64,000 bases of DNA, taken from NCBI GenBank assembly GCA_963779055.1, contig CAVZWN010000004.1, forward strand, positions 186,001 through 250,000, read 5' to 3'. Under the pieces are notes generated by a model. That model saw only the letters and a list, made by a program, of their open reading frames with translations, searched no databases and was not told the origin of the DNA. The position numbers and the translations under genes are program-made. Below, piece after piece: positions 25,802-34,512 of the stretch. The stretch is from Sulfurimicrobium sp963779055 (GTDB taxonomy: Bacteria > Pseudomonadota > Gammaproteobacteria > Burkholderiales > Sulfuricellaceae). Numbering within the stretch: the first letter of the stretch is position 1; the number at the start of each line of letters is the position of its first letter.

Positions 25802-26724
25802 GCTTCGCTCCTGACAGATAAAAACTGCGGCCCCTGCAGCGCCAGATCGCCCGAGCGTCCCGGAATTTCACCGAACACCACTTCATGGCGCGGCAACCCG
25901 GCCACGTCCAGATCCGCAAAATACTGCGCCATCGACACCAGTTCGTAGCCCTGAGCGCGCCAGCCTTCAAGCAATTGCTCGAACACCCCGGCCAGTTTCA
26001 TGCCTTCCATCTCGGCGTGCAGGGTATAGACATGGCCAGTCGGGAGCGCTGTTTCGGTGAGTTCAAGCACATGCTGGGCGACATTATCGACGCTGATGTC
26101 ATCCACACCGATCAGCTCATCCAGAGTCGGCAGTGTGGTCGGCAACTGCGGACAAGCGATGATTTCGGCACGATAAACCGGCACGAAAGGTTCACTGCCG
26201 CGCGTATCCGAGCTATAGGCAAAGCCCAGCTGCTGCTCCAGACGCAAGGCATGGCGGTTCATCTGCCAGCCCGCTGCGCCATGCGTTCGGGCCGGCTCGC
26301 CAAAAACCTGTTCGAATCGGTCGCAGGCACGCTGCATCTCGCGCGCCGTCCATTCGGCGTCCCGGTTGGCCACGTTATCCTGCCAGTAGACGTGGTCGTA
26401 GCAATGGATTCCGACCTCAAAACCCGCATCGCGCACCTGGCGCATGGTATCTGCACAGCGTTTTCCGATATGCGGGCCCGGCAGCAGCGTGCCATACATC
26501 AGGGTCTTGAGCCCGTAATGTTCGCGCACAGAAGTACGCGAAACTTTTTTCATGAAACCGGGGCGAAACACCCGCTTGATGGCGCGGCCGGTATGGTCGG
26601 GACCGAGGCTGAAAAGAAAAGTGGCCTGAGCCTGGTGCTTCTGCAACAGTTCGACCAGCCGCGGCACGCCTTCGCGGGTGCCACGGTAGGTATCGACATC
26701 AATCTTGAGGGCTAGTTTTTTCAT
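25798..26724 (-). CDS. Polysaccharide deacetylase, ArnD-like
   Basis: A 308-residue NodB-fold deacetylase resembling ArnD, which deformylates undecaprenyl-phosphate 4-formamido-arabinose in lipid A modification. LKIDVDTYRGTREGVP at the N-terminus holds the catalytic/metal Asp residues, and GIHCYDHVYWQ near residue 115 gives the His-x3-His metal site. No signal peptide is evident. Other arn genes are absent from the window, so a lipid A role is only suggested by similarity; peptidoglycan or another glycan is possible. It is coupled to bcp by a 4 bp overlap. A terminator of the upstream operon sits just before its start. Confidence 0.8.
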   Translation of the reverse strand: MKKLALKIDVDTYRGTREGVPRLVELLQKHQAQATFLFSLGPDHTGRAIKRVFRPGFMKKVSRTSVREHYGLKTLMYGTLLPGPHIGKRCADTMRQVRDAGFEVGIHCYDHVYWQDNVANRDAEWTAREMQRACDRFEQVFGEPARTHGAAGWQMNRHALRLEQQLGFAYSSDTRGSEPFVPVYRAEIIACPQLPTTLPTLDELIGVDDISVDNVAQHVLELTETALPTGHVYTLHAEMEGMKLAGVFEQLLEGWRAQGYELVSMAQYFADLDVAGLPRHEVVFGEIPGRSGDLALQGPQFLSVRSEA

Positions 26725-26741
26725 TGTGGATTCAGGGCAAG

Positions 26742-26790
26742 AAAAAACGCCTGCACGGCACTTCCGGCAAGTTTGGAAGTGCAGCAGGCG
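26742..26790 (-). terminator. Rho-independent terminator after the ilvE-zinc finger operon
   Basis: On the minus strand a long GC-rich hairpin (CGCCTGC and GCACTTCC pairing with GGAAGTGC and GCAGGCG, one bulge on each side) is followed by six T's. It lies between the CHCC zinc-finger gene and the deacetylase gene. Confidence 0.8.
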
Positions 26791-26842
26791 CTGGCGCGCG
26801 GCGAGAGAGATGCGTCACAACAGCGTCCGGACGCATCAAAAC

Positions 26843-27046
26843 TCAGTGATGGTGGCGAACTTCACCTTTCAGCTTGTAAAGCGTGCCGCAATAAGGGCAC
26901 AGCGCCTCGCCCTTTTTCTCCAGCGGCAGGTAGACGCGGGGGTGACTGTCCCACAAGGCCATTTCCGGCGTGGGGCAATGCAGGGGCAGATCATCTGCGG
27001 TCACTTCGATATAGCGCTGGGTGCTATCGGCCAGGTTATGTTCCAT
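26843..27046 (-). CDS. zf-CHCC zinc-finger domain protein
   Basis: A small protein of 67 residues starting MEHNLADSTQRYIEVTADDL. The HPRVYLPL stretch and CPYCGTLYKL, with the cysteine in DLPLHCP upstream, match the zf-CHCC family (one Cys, one His, two Cys), related to the mitochondrial complex I subunit NDUFS6. It ends in three histidines. The start could be the ATG at 27055, three codons earlier. It lies 11 bp after ilvE in one operon and is followed by a strong terminator. Its bacterial role is not established. Confidence 0.85.
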   Translation of the reverse strand: MEHNLADSTQRYIEVTADDLPLHCPTPEMALWDSHPRVYLPLEKKGEALCPYCGTLYKLKGEVRHHH

Positions 27047-27057
27047 GGGGTGCATCC

Positions 27058-27978
27058 TTAAACGAGTGTGAGCCAGTCCGAATGCTGCGCCGATTTTCCG
27101 GTCACACAATCGAAATACATGCTTTGCAGGCGGGTGGTAATCGGACCGCGATCGCCGTTGCCGATGGCGCGGTTGTCCAGCTCACGGATCGGCGTGACTT
27201 CCGCCGCAGTGCCGGTAAAGAAGGCTTCATCGGCGCAGTAAACCTCGTCGCGGGTAATGCGCTTCTCGATCACCTGCAAACCGATTTCTGCTGCCAGCTG
27301 GATGATGGTGTCGCGCGTGATGCCTTCCAGCGCGCTGGTCAGATCAGGCGTATAGAGCTTGCCATTGCGAATGATAAAAACATTCTCGCCCGAACCTTCG
27401 GCCACGAAACCATCCACGTCCAGCAGCAGCGCTTCCTGATAGCCGTCATGCTCAGCCTCGCGGTGGGCCATGATGGAATTCATGTAGTTGCCGTTGGCCT
27501 TGGCCTTGCACATGGTGACGTTGACATGGTGGCGGCTGAACGACGAAGTCTTGACGCGGATGCCGTGCTCCAGCGCCTCGGCGCCCAGGTAGGCGCCCCA
27601 CGGCCAGGCAGCGACGATGACATGAGTGGAGAGCGTCTTGGCCGAAATGCCCATGGCTTCCGCGCCATAAAACGCCATCGGACGCAGGTAGCCGGATTCA
27701 AGCTTGTTGTCGCGCACGGCGGCCAGCTGTGCCTGGGAAATGGTTTCCTTGTCGAACGGCATTTTCATGCCGAGGATATGCGCCGAGCGGAAAAGACGGT
27801 CGGTGTGCTCCTTGAGGCGAAAAATCGCCGTGCCCTTGTCGGTCTTGTAAGCACGCACGCCTTCGAATACGCCCATGCCATAGTGCAGGGTGTGGGTCAG
27901 GACATGGGTGGTGGCGTCGCGCCAGTTCACCATCTTGCCGTCGTACCAGATCAGGCCGTCGCGGTCGGACATAGACAT
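27058..27978 (-). CDS. ilvE: Branched-chain-amino-acid aminotransferase
   Basis: A 306-residue fold-type IV PLP enzyme that makes valine, leucine and isoleucine from their keto acids. DGKMVNWRDATTHVLTHTLH near the N-terminus, the lysine in KAKANGNYMNSIMAHREA (PLP Schiff base) near residue 160, and GFVAEGSGENVFII near 192 are all typical of IlvE. The length matches the family. It is transcribed with the CHCC zinc-finger gene and divergently from the adenylate cyclase; the 132 bp between them holds both promoters, not resolved here. Confidence 0.95.
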   Translation of the reverse strand: MSMSDRDGLIWYDGKMVNWRDATTHVLTHTLHYGMGVFEGVRAYKTDKGTAIFRLKEHTDRLFRSAHILGMKMPFDKETISQAQLAAVRDNKLESGYLRPMAFYGAEAMGISAKTLSTHVIVAAWPWGAYLGAEALEHGIRVKTSSFSRHHVNVTMCKAKANGNYMNSIMAHREAEHDGYQEALLLDVDGFVAEGSGENVFIIRNGKLYTPDLTSALEGITRDTIIQLAAEIGLQVIEKRITRDEVYCADEAFFTGTAAEVTPIRELDNRAIGNGDRGPITTRLQSMYFDCVTGKSAQHSDWLTLV

Positions 27979-28110
27979 CTTGAATTCTCCGGAGAATGCT
28001 TTGATAAAAGGGAAAATTGTAGCTCAAATTTGGCTGCTTGAGGTACGCGACACACTAAATTCAGGCTTCCTTACCCTCTGTATTTGCCGTAACTTGGCTT
28101 TTCAAACAGA

Positions 28111-29958
28111 ATGCGCATCATGCGCCGATTTACCATCCCGCCCCTTGTCCTGCTTGCGCTTGCCATCGCCCTGATCGCAATCATCGAACTGTCTGCGCTG
28201 CATTGGCTGCTGCCACTGGAAAACCGGGTTTCCGATTATTTTGTCCGGACCCACGCACTGACGCTGAAGGCCGATCCGGATATCGTGATCGTGGATATCG
28301 ACGAAAAAAGCCTCGCCTCCATGGCCGACACCGCCGGTAGCTGGCCCTGGCCGCGCTCTGTCCACGGCGAACTGGTGGAAGCCATCGAACGGCAGCAGCC
28401 AAAAGCCATTGTGTTCGACATTCTGTTTACCGATCCGGATATTTACCGCCCGGAAAGCGATGCCTATTTCAATGCAGCTGTGGCGCGCTATCGCAATATT
28501 TACTTTCCCATGATCCGGCTCGACCCCGCCAACGACAACAAGGGCGTGCCCGTCAAGGATTTTGCGGCGCTGATCAGCCTGGAATCGACCCCCGAAGCAG
28601 ATCCGGATGCCAGAGTGGCACTGGCTCCGCCGCGCGCCATCGACACCGCAAGCTGGCGGCTCGGCGCCATCAATTACAGCGAGGACAGCGATGGCATCGG
28701 CCGCCGCTATCATGTTTACCTGCCTGCCTCGGGCTGGCGCATTCCCTCCCTGCCGGCCCGGCTGGCCAGGGATCTGGGCTTTGACGTACCGCAAACTGAC
28801 CAGATCATCCTCGGCTGGCGCGGCGGCGCGCTTTCGCATCCGCATGTTTCCTACGCCGACCTTTATCTGGATGCCAGCCGCAAGACCCCAGTACGCCCAC
28901 AACAGGAGCTGAAGGACAAGATCGTTATTATCGGTGCCAGTGCTTCGGGCCTGCACGATATCCGCTCAACCCCGATCAGCAGCCTGCACCCAGGGCTGGA
29001 AATTCTCGCCACGGCGATCGACAATCTGAAAAACCGCAGCCATTTCCAGGCCGCGCCACCCTATACCGCGCCCTTGCTGGTTCTGACACTGATCGCGTTG
29101 CAATTGATGCTGTTTACCCGATACCAGCAGACATTGCCCATTGGCGCTGCACTGCTGGGAATTACCGCAGCATTGCTGGGCGCCAGCTATTTCGCGGTCA
29201 GCCTGCGCTGGCTGGTACCCGTATTGCTTCCATTGCTGTTTGCCTGGGTTTTCTACTTTGCGGCGGCGCTGCACGAGTATCTGCGCGAGCGCAAGGCACG
29301 AGAGCAGACAGTGCAGATGTTCAACCGCTTTCTCGACCCGCGCGTGGTGCATGAGCTGATGGATCAGGGTCGGACGGCAAAAAGCATGAGCGGTCAGACC
29401 CAGACCCTGACCGTACTGTTTTCCGATATCCGTAATTTCACCACCTACTCCGAACAGCACAGTGCTGAACAGGTAGTCGCCATGCTGAACCGCTATTTCA
29501 GCATGCAGGTGGAAGTGATTTTTCGCCACGGCGGAACCCTGGACAAGTTCATCGGTGATGCCATCATGGCCTTCTGGGGCGCGCCCGCTGCCGATCCCGA
29601 CCATGCCGCCAATGCCGTGGCGGCAGCACTGGAAATGGCCGAACACCTGGAAGCGTTCAAACTCGAGCTGGGCGAGGCCGGCGCTGCTTTCGACGTCGGC
29701 ATCGGCATTCACTGCGGCCCGGCGGTAGTCGGCTTCATCGGCTCGGAGCGGCGTCAGGATTACACGGCCATCGGTGACACGGTCAATCTATCCAGCCGCA
29801 TCGAGGGACAGACCAAGGACGTGGCGCGTATCCTTGTTTCGGATGAAACCCGTACCTTGTGTGCGGATAAGTTTGACTTTATCGATCATGGATTTTATAA
29901 AGTCAAAGGACGCACTCAGGAAGTGCACCTGTTTGAACCACGGAGGAAAGCGGCATGA
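28111..29958 (+). CDS. CHASE2 domain-containing adenylate cyclase
   Basis: A 615-residue membrane cyclase. The order is an N-terminal signal/anchor helix (about 8-28), a periplasmic CHASE2 sensor (about 30-310), three hydrophobic segments (about 315-395), then a class III cyclase domain. The catalytic domain has FSDIRNFTTYSEQ and DKFIGDAIMAFWGAP (metal-binding Asp residues, substrate Lys), and AIGDTVNLSSRIEGQ (Asp-Thr for adenine, Asn and Arg for the transition state), so it should make cAMP. ATG at 28111 or 28120. It leads a run of overlapping plus-strand genes that includes a class II cAMP phosphodiesterase. The signal sensed is unknown. Confidence 0.92.
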   Translation: MRIMRRFTIPPLVLLALAIALIAIIELSALHWLLPLENRVSDYFVRTHALTLKADPDIVIVDIDEKSLASMADTAGSWPWPRSVHGELVEAIERQQPKAIVFDILFTDPDIYRPESDAYFNAAVARYRNIYFPMIRLDPANDNKGVPVKDFAALISLESTPEADPDARVALAPPRAIDTASWRLGAINYSEDSDGIGRRYHVYLPASGWRIPSLPARLARDLGFDVPQTDQIILGWRGGALSHPHVSYADLYLDASRKTPVRPQQELKDKIVIIGASASGLHDIRSTPISSLHPGLEILATAIDNLKNRSHFQAAPPYTAPLLVLTLIALQLMLFTRYQQTLPIGAALLGITAALLGASYFAVSLRWLVPVLLPLLFAWVFYFAAALHEYLRERKAREQTVQMFNRFLDPRVVHELMDQGRTAKSMSGQTQTLTVLFSDIRNFTTYSEQHSAEQVVAMLNRYFSMQVEVIFRHGGTLDKFIGDAIMAFWGAPAADPDHAANAVAAALEMAEHLEAFKLELGEAGAAFDVGIGIHCGPAVVGFIGSERRQDYTAIGDTVNLSSRIEGQTKDVARILVSDETRTLCADKFDFIDHGFYKVKGRTQEVHLFEPRRKAA

Positions 29959-30503
29959 GGCCATTTATTGCATGGGTTTTTCTGGGGCTTGCCTTCAGCT
30001 TTTCCGCGGCAGCCGAAACAGCAGTCATGAACAGAGAAACGGAACTCAAGCGCGAGCCTTTCAGCGATGCCGCCACGCTTGCCACGCTGCCGGCACAAAG
30101 CAGCGTGGAAATCCTCAAGCGTCAGGGTGGCTGGACCCAGATCAAGCCGGCAAACTCGGCTGCGGGCTGGGTCAGGATGCTGAGTCTGCGCCTTGGCAAC
30201 GGCAACACCGCAAAGCAGGGCGATTCCGGCATCGGCGCGCTGTTCAACGTCGCGCGCAGCGGCAGCAGCGGCAACACCGTTACCACTGGCGTTCGCGGCC
30301 TGTCCGAGGAAGATCTGCGCACCGCCCGGCCGAACCCGGAGGAACTCAAGCGCATGCAGCAATTCTCTGTATCCAGCACAGAAGCGCAAAAATTCGCCAG
30401 TACTGCCAAGCTGCAAAAACAGCAACTCGAATATATCAAGGGCAGTTCAGGCCGCGCGTCTTCCGATAGCAAGCCGGCTTCTTCCTGGGGAGATACGCCA
30501 TGA
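29955..30503 (+). CDS. Bacterial SH3 domain protein, exported
   Basis: A 182-residue protein with a signal peptide ending near AAAE (residue 22). One bacterial SH3 domain (about 24-75) contains LKREPFSDAATLATLPAQSS and the typical GGWTQIKPANSAAGWV ending. The rest is low-complexity and charged, with a Gln/Lys-rich helix. Such proteins often bind cell-wall peptides or act as periplasmic adaptors. It overlaps the cyclase gene by 4 bp and the M48 protease gene by 4 bp, so the three are one translational unit. A periplasmic link between CHASE2 sensing and the protease is possible but not shown. Confidence 0.82.
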   Translation: MRPFIAWVFLGLAFSFSAAAETAVMNRETELKREPFSDAATLATLPAQSSVEILKRQGGWTQIKPANSAAGWVRMLSLRLGNGNTAKQGDSGIGALFNVARSGSSGNTVTTGVRGLSEEDLRTARPNPEELKRMQQFSVSSTEAQKFASTAKLQKQQLEYIKGSSGRASSDSKPASSWGDTP

Positions 30504-31372
30504 AACACACTTCACGCACATCCAGCACGCTGCTTGCTCTGGGCCTGTTGCTGACCGCTCCCGCCTGGGCCTTTAACTTCAACAACCTGCAGGATCTGGG
30601 GAAAATCGTCAATATCGCCAAGAAGACCACCGACCTCAAGGAAGTGGACGAGAACGGTGAAATCGCCATTGGCGAGGGGGTTGCCTCCAACCTGCTTGGC
30701 GCTGCCCCGCTGGTAAAAAACGATGGCCTGCAGCGCTATGTCAACCAGGTTGGGCGCTGGCTCGCACTGCAAACTGAACGCCCCGATCTCGCCTGGCATT
30801 TTGGCGTGATCGACAGCATGAACGTAAATGCCTTTGCCACACCAGGCGGCTACATTTTCCTCACCCGCGGCCTGGTGATGAAAATGCGTAACGAGGCTGA
30901 ACTGGCCGGTGTGCTGGCACACGAGATCTCCCATGTATTGCGCCGCCATCACCTCAACGCCATTCAGAAAAACGCCCAGATGGGGATCCTCGGCGATGTG
31001 CTCAACGTCGCTGCCGAACGCAGCAGGAATACCGAGGCGCTGAAAAAAGTGGTCAGCACCGGCACCGAACTCTATGCGCGCGGACTCGACAAGGATGACG
31101 AATTCGAAGCCGACCGCATGGGCATCGTCATCGCCACGCGCGCCGGTTACGACCCTTACGGCCTGCCTGCGGTACTGCAGACGCTGGACCACATGAACCC
31201 GCAGGATGGCAGCCTGGCGCTGATGTTCAAGACCCACCCCAGCCCTGCCAGCCGGCTCGAACTGCTGGACGGGATGATGCAGAGTAATTTTGACCAGTAT
31301 CGCGGCGACACCATCCAGAATCGCTTCCAGAAATTCGTGCCGCCAGAAAATGCCAAGGGAAAGACCCGGTGA
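30500..31372 (+). CDS. M48 family metalloprotease, exported
   Basis: A 290-residue periplasmic zinc protease with a signal peptide (about 1-25, ending in PAWA). VLAHEISHVLRRHH near residue 140 gives the HExxH zinc motif, and DEFEADRMGIVIATRAGYDP near 198 supplies the third ligand Glu. MNPQDG and KTHPSPASRLELL near the C-terminus are usual for LoiP/BepA-like proteases that handle outer-membrane proteins. No TPR repeats are present. It lies between the SH3 protein and the cAMP phosphodiesterase with 4 bp overlaps on both sides. Confidence 0.9.
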   Translation: MKHTSRTSSTLLALGLLLTAPAWAFNFNNLQDLGKIVNIAKKTTDLKEVDENGEIAIGEGVASNLLGAAPLVKNDGLQRYVNQVGRWLALQTERPDLAWHFGVIDSMNVNAFATPGGYIFLTRGLVMKMRNEAELAGVLAHEISHVLRRHHLNAIQKNAQMGILGDVLNVAAERSRNTEALKKVVSTGTELYARGLDKDDEFEADRMGIVIATRAGYDPYGLPAVLQTLDHMNPQDGSLALMFKTHPSPASRLELLDGMMQSNFDQYRGDTIQNRFQKFVPPENAKGKTR

Positions 31373-32133
31373 AACTGACCGTGCTGGGTTGCAGCGGGGG
31401 CATCGGTGCCGGATTGCGCACCACCTCCATGCTGCTCGACGATGACATCCTGATCGATGCCGGCACAGGGGTGGGAGATCTGTCGCTGGAACAGATGGCG
31501 CATATCGATCATGTTTTTCTCACTCACTCGCATCTCGACCACGTGACCAGCCTGCCCTTCCTGCTCGATACCGTTGGCGCCATGCGCGAGCAGCCAGTCA
31601 CGGTTCATGCCCTGCCGGAAACCATAGCGGTATTGCGCGAGCATCTGTTCAACTCGAAGCTGTGGCCGGATTTCACTCGCATTCCCGCGCCGGATCAGCC
31701 TTTCCTGTGCTTCGAGCCCCTCCAGACCGGGGAAACCGTGCAACTGGAAAAACGCAGAATCACTGCCCTGCCTGCCCGGCATACCGTTCCGGCAGTGGGC
31801 TATCTGCTCGACAGTGGTGAAGCCAGCCTGGCCTTCAGCGGCGACACCATCGACTGCCCCGGATTCTGGGATGCGCTAAACCAGGTGAAAAATCTGAGCT
31901 ACCTGATCATCGAAACCTCCTTTGCCGATGAAGAAAACAGCATTGCCCAGGCATCCCGGCATTACCACCCCTCGCTGCTGGCCGAACAGCTGCCCAGGCT
32001 GCTGAATCCGGTGGAAACCTACATTACCCACCTGGGACCGGGCGACCAGCCACGTATCATGGCCGAAATTCTCGCCAAGGCACATGGCACTGCGCCGAGA
32101 ATGCTGGCGCACGGCCAACTGTTTGAGTTTTGA
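31369..32133 (+). CDS. Class II cyclic-nucleotide (cAMP) phosphodiesterase, MBL fold
   Basis: A 254-residue metallo-beta-lactamase-fold enzyme. MKLTVLGCSGGIGAGLRTTS at the start, LIDAGTGVGDL and FLTHSHLDHVTSLPFL (HxHxDH) near residue 58 match class II 3',5'-cyclic nucleotide phosphodiesterases. Further metal ligands are in RHTVPAVGY, FSGDTIDC and ETSFADEE. No signal peptide, so it acts in the cytoplasm, where it would degrade cAMP. Encoded in the same operon as the CHASE2 adenylate cyclase, it gives a paired make-and-break module for cAMP. ATGA-type overlaps link it to the protease gene, and the ATPase gene starts 18 bp further on. Confidence 0.88.
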   Translation: MKLTVLGCSGGIGAGLRTTSMLLDDDILIDAGTGVGDLSLEQMAHIDHVFLTHSHLDHVTSLPFLLDTVGAMREQPVTVHALPETIAVLREHLFNSKLWPDFTRIPAPDQPFLCFEPLQTGETVQLEKRRITALPARHTVPAVGYLLDSGEASLAFSGDTIDCPGFWDALNQVKNLSYLIIETSFADEENSIAQASRHYHPSLLAEQLPRLLNPVETYITHLGPGDQPRIMAEILAKAHGTAPRMLAHGQLFEF

Positions 32134-32151
32134 TCACAACCGGGACCTATC

Positions 32152-34501
32152 GTGAATACCCAGACCTCAATAAATACATCTGAACTCAGTTCCCAGCTTC
32201 TCTTCTCACGCAAGCTGCAAGTCGTCACCAACAAGATTCACGCCACCCAGAACATCGACGAAATCATGCTGCAGTTATCCAGTGATATCTGCGCTCTGTT
32301 CGAAGCGGATCGCCTGACGATTTATTCCGTCAGTGAAGACAGGGCCTCCATCGTCACCAAGATCAAAACCGGCCTGGGGGCGTTCAAGGACTTCAAGCTG
32401 CCCATTTCATCGCAAAGCGTGGCGGGCTATGTGGCGCTCAACAAGGCCATCGTCAACATCAAGGATGTGTATGACGATGAGGAGCTGAAAACCCACTATC
32501 CCAGCATCACCTTCCTCAAGGATATCGACCGCAAGAGCGGCTACCGCACCAAACAGATGCTGGCTGCACCGGTCATCGACGCTGACAGCGGTGAACTGGG
32601 CGGAGTCATCCAGCTGATCAACACCATCTCTGGACAGCCTTTTTCCGTTGATGCGGAAGAAGGGCTGCAAGAGCTGGCAAAAACCCTGTCTATCGCCTTC
32701 AGACAACGCCGGCATATCCGCACCAAATTCGACACTCTGATCGGCCAGGGCATGCTTTCACCGGCTGAAGTCGAACTGGCCACGCGCTCTGCGCATCGTA
32801 AAAACAGGGATATCGAAGATATCCTGCGGGACGAATTTCAGATCAAGACAGCCGACCTGGGCCAATCCATGGCGGATTTCTATCGTGTCCCCTACGAGCC
32901 CTTCAAACCCGACCGCATCAAGCCTGATGAATTGCTCAAGAACCTCAAGCGCGACTATGTGGAAGGTAGCCTGTGGGTGCCAGTGGACGACACCCCGGAA
33001 GGGGTGGTGATCGTGACCCCGGAACCGGACCGGGTGATGGGATCGCGCGTGGTGAGCAACATCTTCCCCAAGCACAAACTGGTTTACCGCGTGTGCACAC
33101 GGCGCGACTTTGCCGCGACACTGGACCAGTTTTACGGCGCCTCGGCCAATCTCGGCTCGATTGACGATTTGCTGTCGAATCTGGACGATGAAACACTCGA
33201 TGAAAGCGGCTCCAGCAGCGATGAAATTTCTGCTGCCGCCGACAACGAGCTGGTCAAGCTGGTCAACAAGATCATCGTGGATGCCTACAATCAGCGGCGC
33301 CTCGGATATCCACATCGAGCCCTATCCTGGCAAGAACAAGACCATCATCCGTTTCCGCAAGGACGGCACGCTGTTCCCCTACATCGAGGTTCCGGCCAGC
33401 TACCGCGCCGCCCTCCTGGCGCGTCTGAAAATCATGTGCGACCTGGATATTTCCGAAAAACGGAAACCCCAGGACGGCAAGATCATGTTCAAGAAATTCG
33501 GCCCGCTGGACATCGAACTGCGCGTGGCGACCATTCCCACATCGGGGGGTCTGGAAGATGTGGTGATGCGCATCCTGGCTGCGGGCGAACCGATCCCCAT
33601 CGACAAACTGGGCGTCAGCCCGCACAACCTGGAGCGTCTGAAGAAGGTTGTCAGCAAGCCCTACGGCCTGTTCCTGGTGTGCGGCCCGACCGGCTCGGGC
33701 AAGACCACCACCCTGCATTCGGTGCTGGGCCATATCAACACCCCGGAAACCAAGATCTGGACTGCGGAAGACCCGGTGGAAATCACCCAGAAAGGGCTGC
33801 GCCAGGTCCAGGTCAATCCCAAGGCGGGCATCACCTTCGCCGTGGCGATGCGCGCCTTCCTCCGCGCCGACCCGGACGTGGTGATGGTGGGCGAGATGCG
33901 CGACAAGGAAACCGTCTCCACCGGCATCGAGGCCTCGCTCACCGGCCATCTGGTGCTCTCGACGCTGCATACCAACAGCGCGCCGGAAAGTATCGTGCGC
34001 CTGCTCGACATGGGCATGGACCCGTTCAACTTTGCCGACGCCCTGCTCGGCATCCTGGCCCAGCGTCTGGGCAAGAGCCTGTGTTCCGCCTGCAAAAAAC
34101 CCTATACCCCATCGCCACAGGAGGTCGAGTCGCTGCTCACCGAATACAGTGAAGAGCTGCAAAACACCCCGGAATGGACCAAGGACCCGGCCACCGCGCG
34201 CAAGAATCTGCACCAGTCCTGGATCAAGAGCTTTGGCAACGACAAGGGCGAACTGCAATTACACCAGCCGGTCGGCTGCGAAAAATGCAACCAGACCGGC
34301 TACAAGGGGCGCTTCGGCCTGCACGAACTGCTGATCGGCTCCGATGCCGTGAAGAAAAACATCCAGGAACACGCCCGCGTCGCCGAAATGACGGTAACCG
34401 CCTTGTCCGAAGGCATGCGCACCCTGCGCCAGGATGGCATCGAGAAGGTCCTGCAGGGCATGACAGACATGAAACAGGTACGGTCGGTCTGCATCAAATA
34501 A
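32152..34501 (+). pseudogene. GAF domain-containing PilB/GspE-type secretion ATPase, one +1 frameshift
   Basis: The start is GTG at 32152. One extra C near 33295 splits the frame between VDAYNQ and GASDIHIEP. Removing it gives 782 residues with no other stop. The order is a GAF domain (about 25-185), a degenerate type II secretion N-domain (about 195-340), a linker, then the motor ATPase. The ATPase shows GPTGSGKTTTLHS (Walker A), DPDVVMVGEMRD (Walker B), TGHLVLSTLHTN (His box) and a zinc site CSACKKPY...CEKCNQTG. Such ATPases polymerise type IV pili or drive type II secretion; GAF fusion to this family is uncommon. It lies between cAMP phosphodiesterase and HD-GYP genes. Whether the frameshift is a sequencing error is discussed in the findings. 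Confidence 0.85.
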
Positions 34502-34512
34502 AGGGGAAAGCC

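Noticed and set aside
33280..33310. Programmed frameshift in the PilB-type gene
   Set aside because: No slippery heptamer or downstream stem-loop is visible at CAGCGGCGCC; a single inserted base is simpler.
34174..34512. Longer start for the GAF-HD-GYP protein
   Set aside because: The upstream part overlaps the ATPase gene in another frame and looks like a shadow; the ATG at 34513 has a suitable AGGGGAAAG ahead of it.
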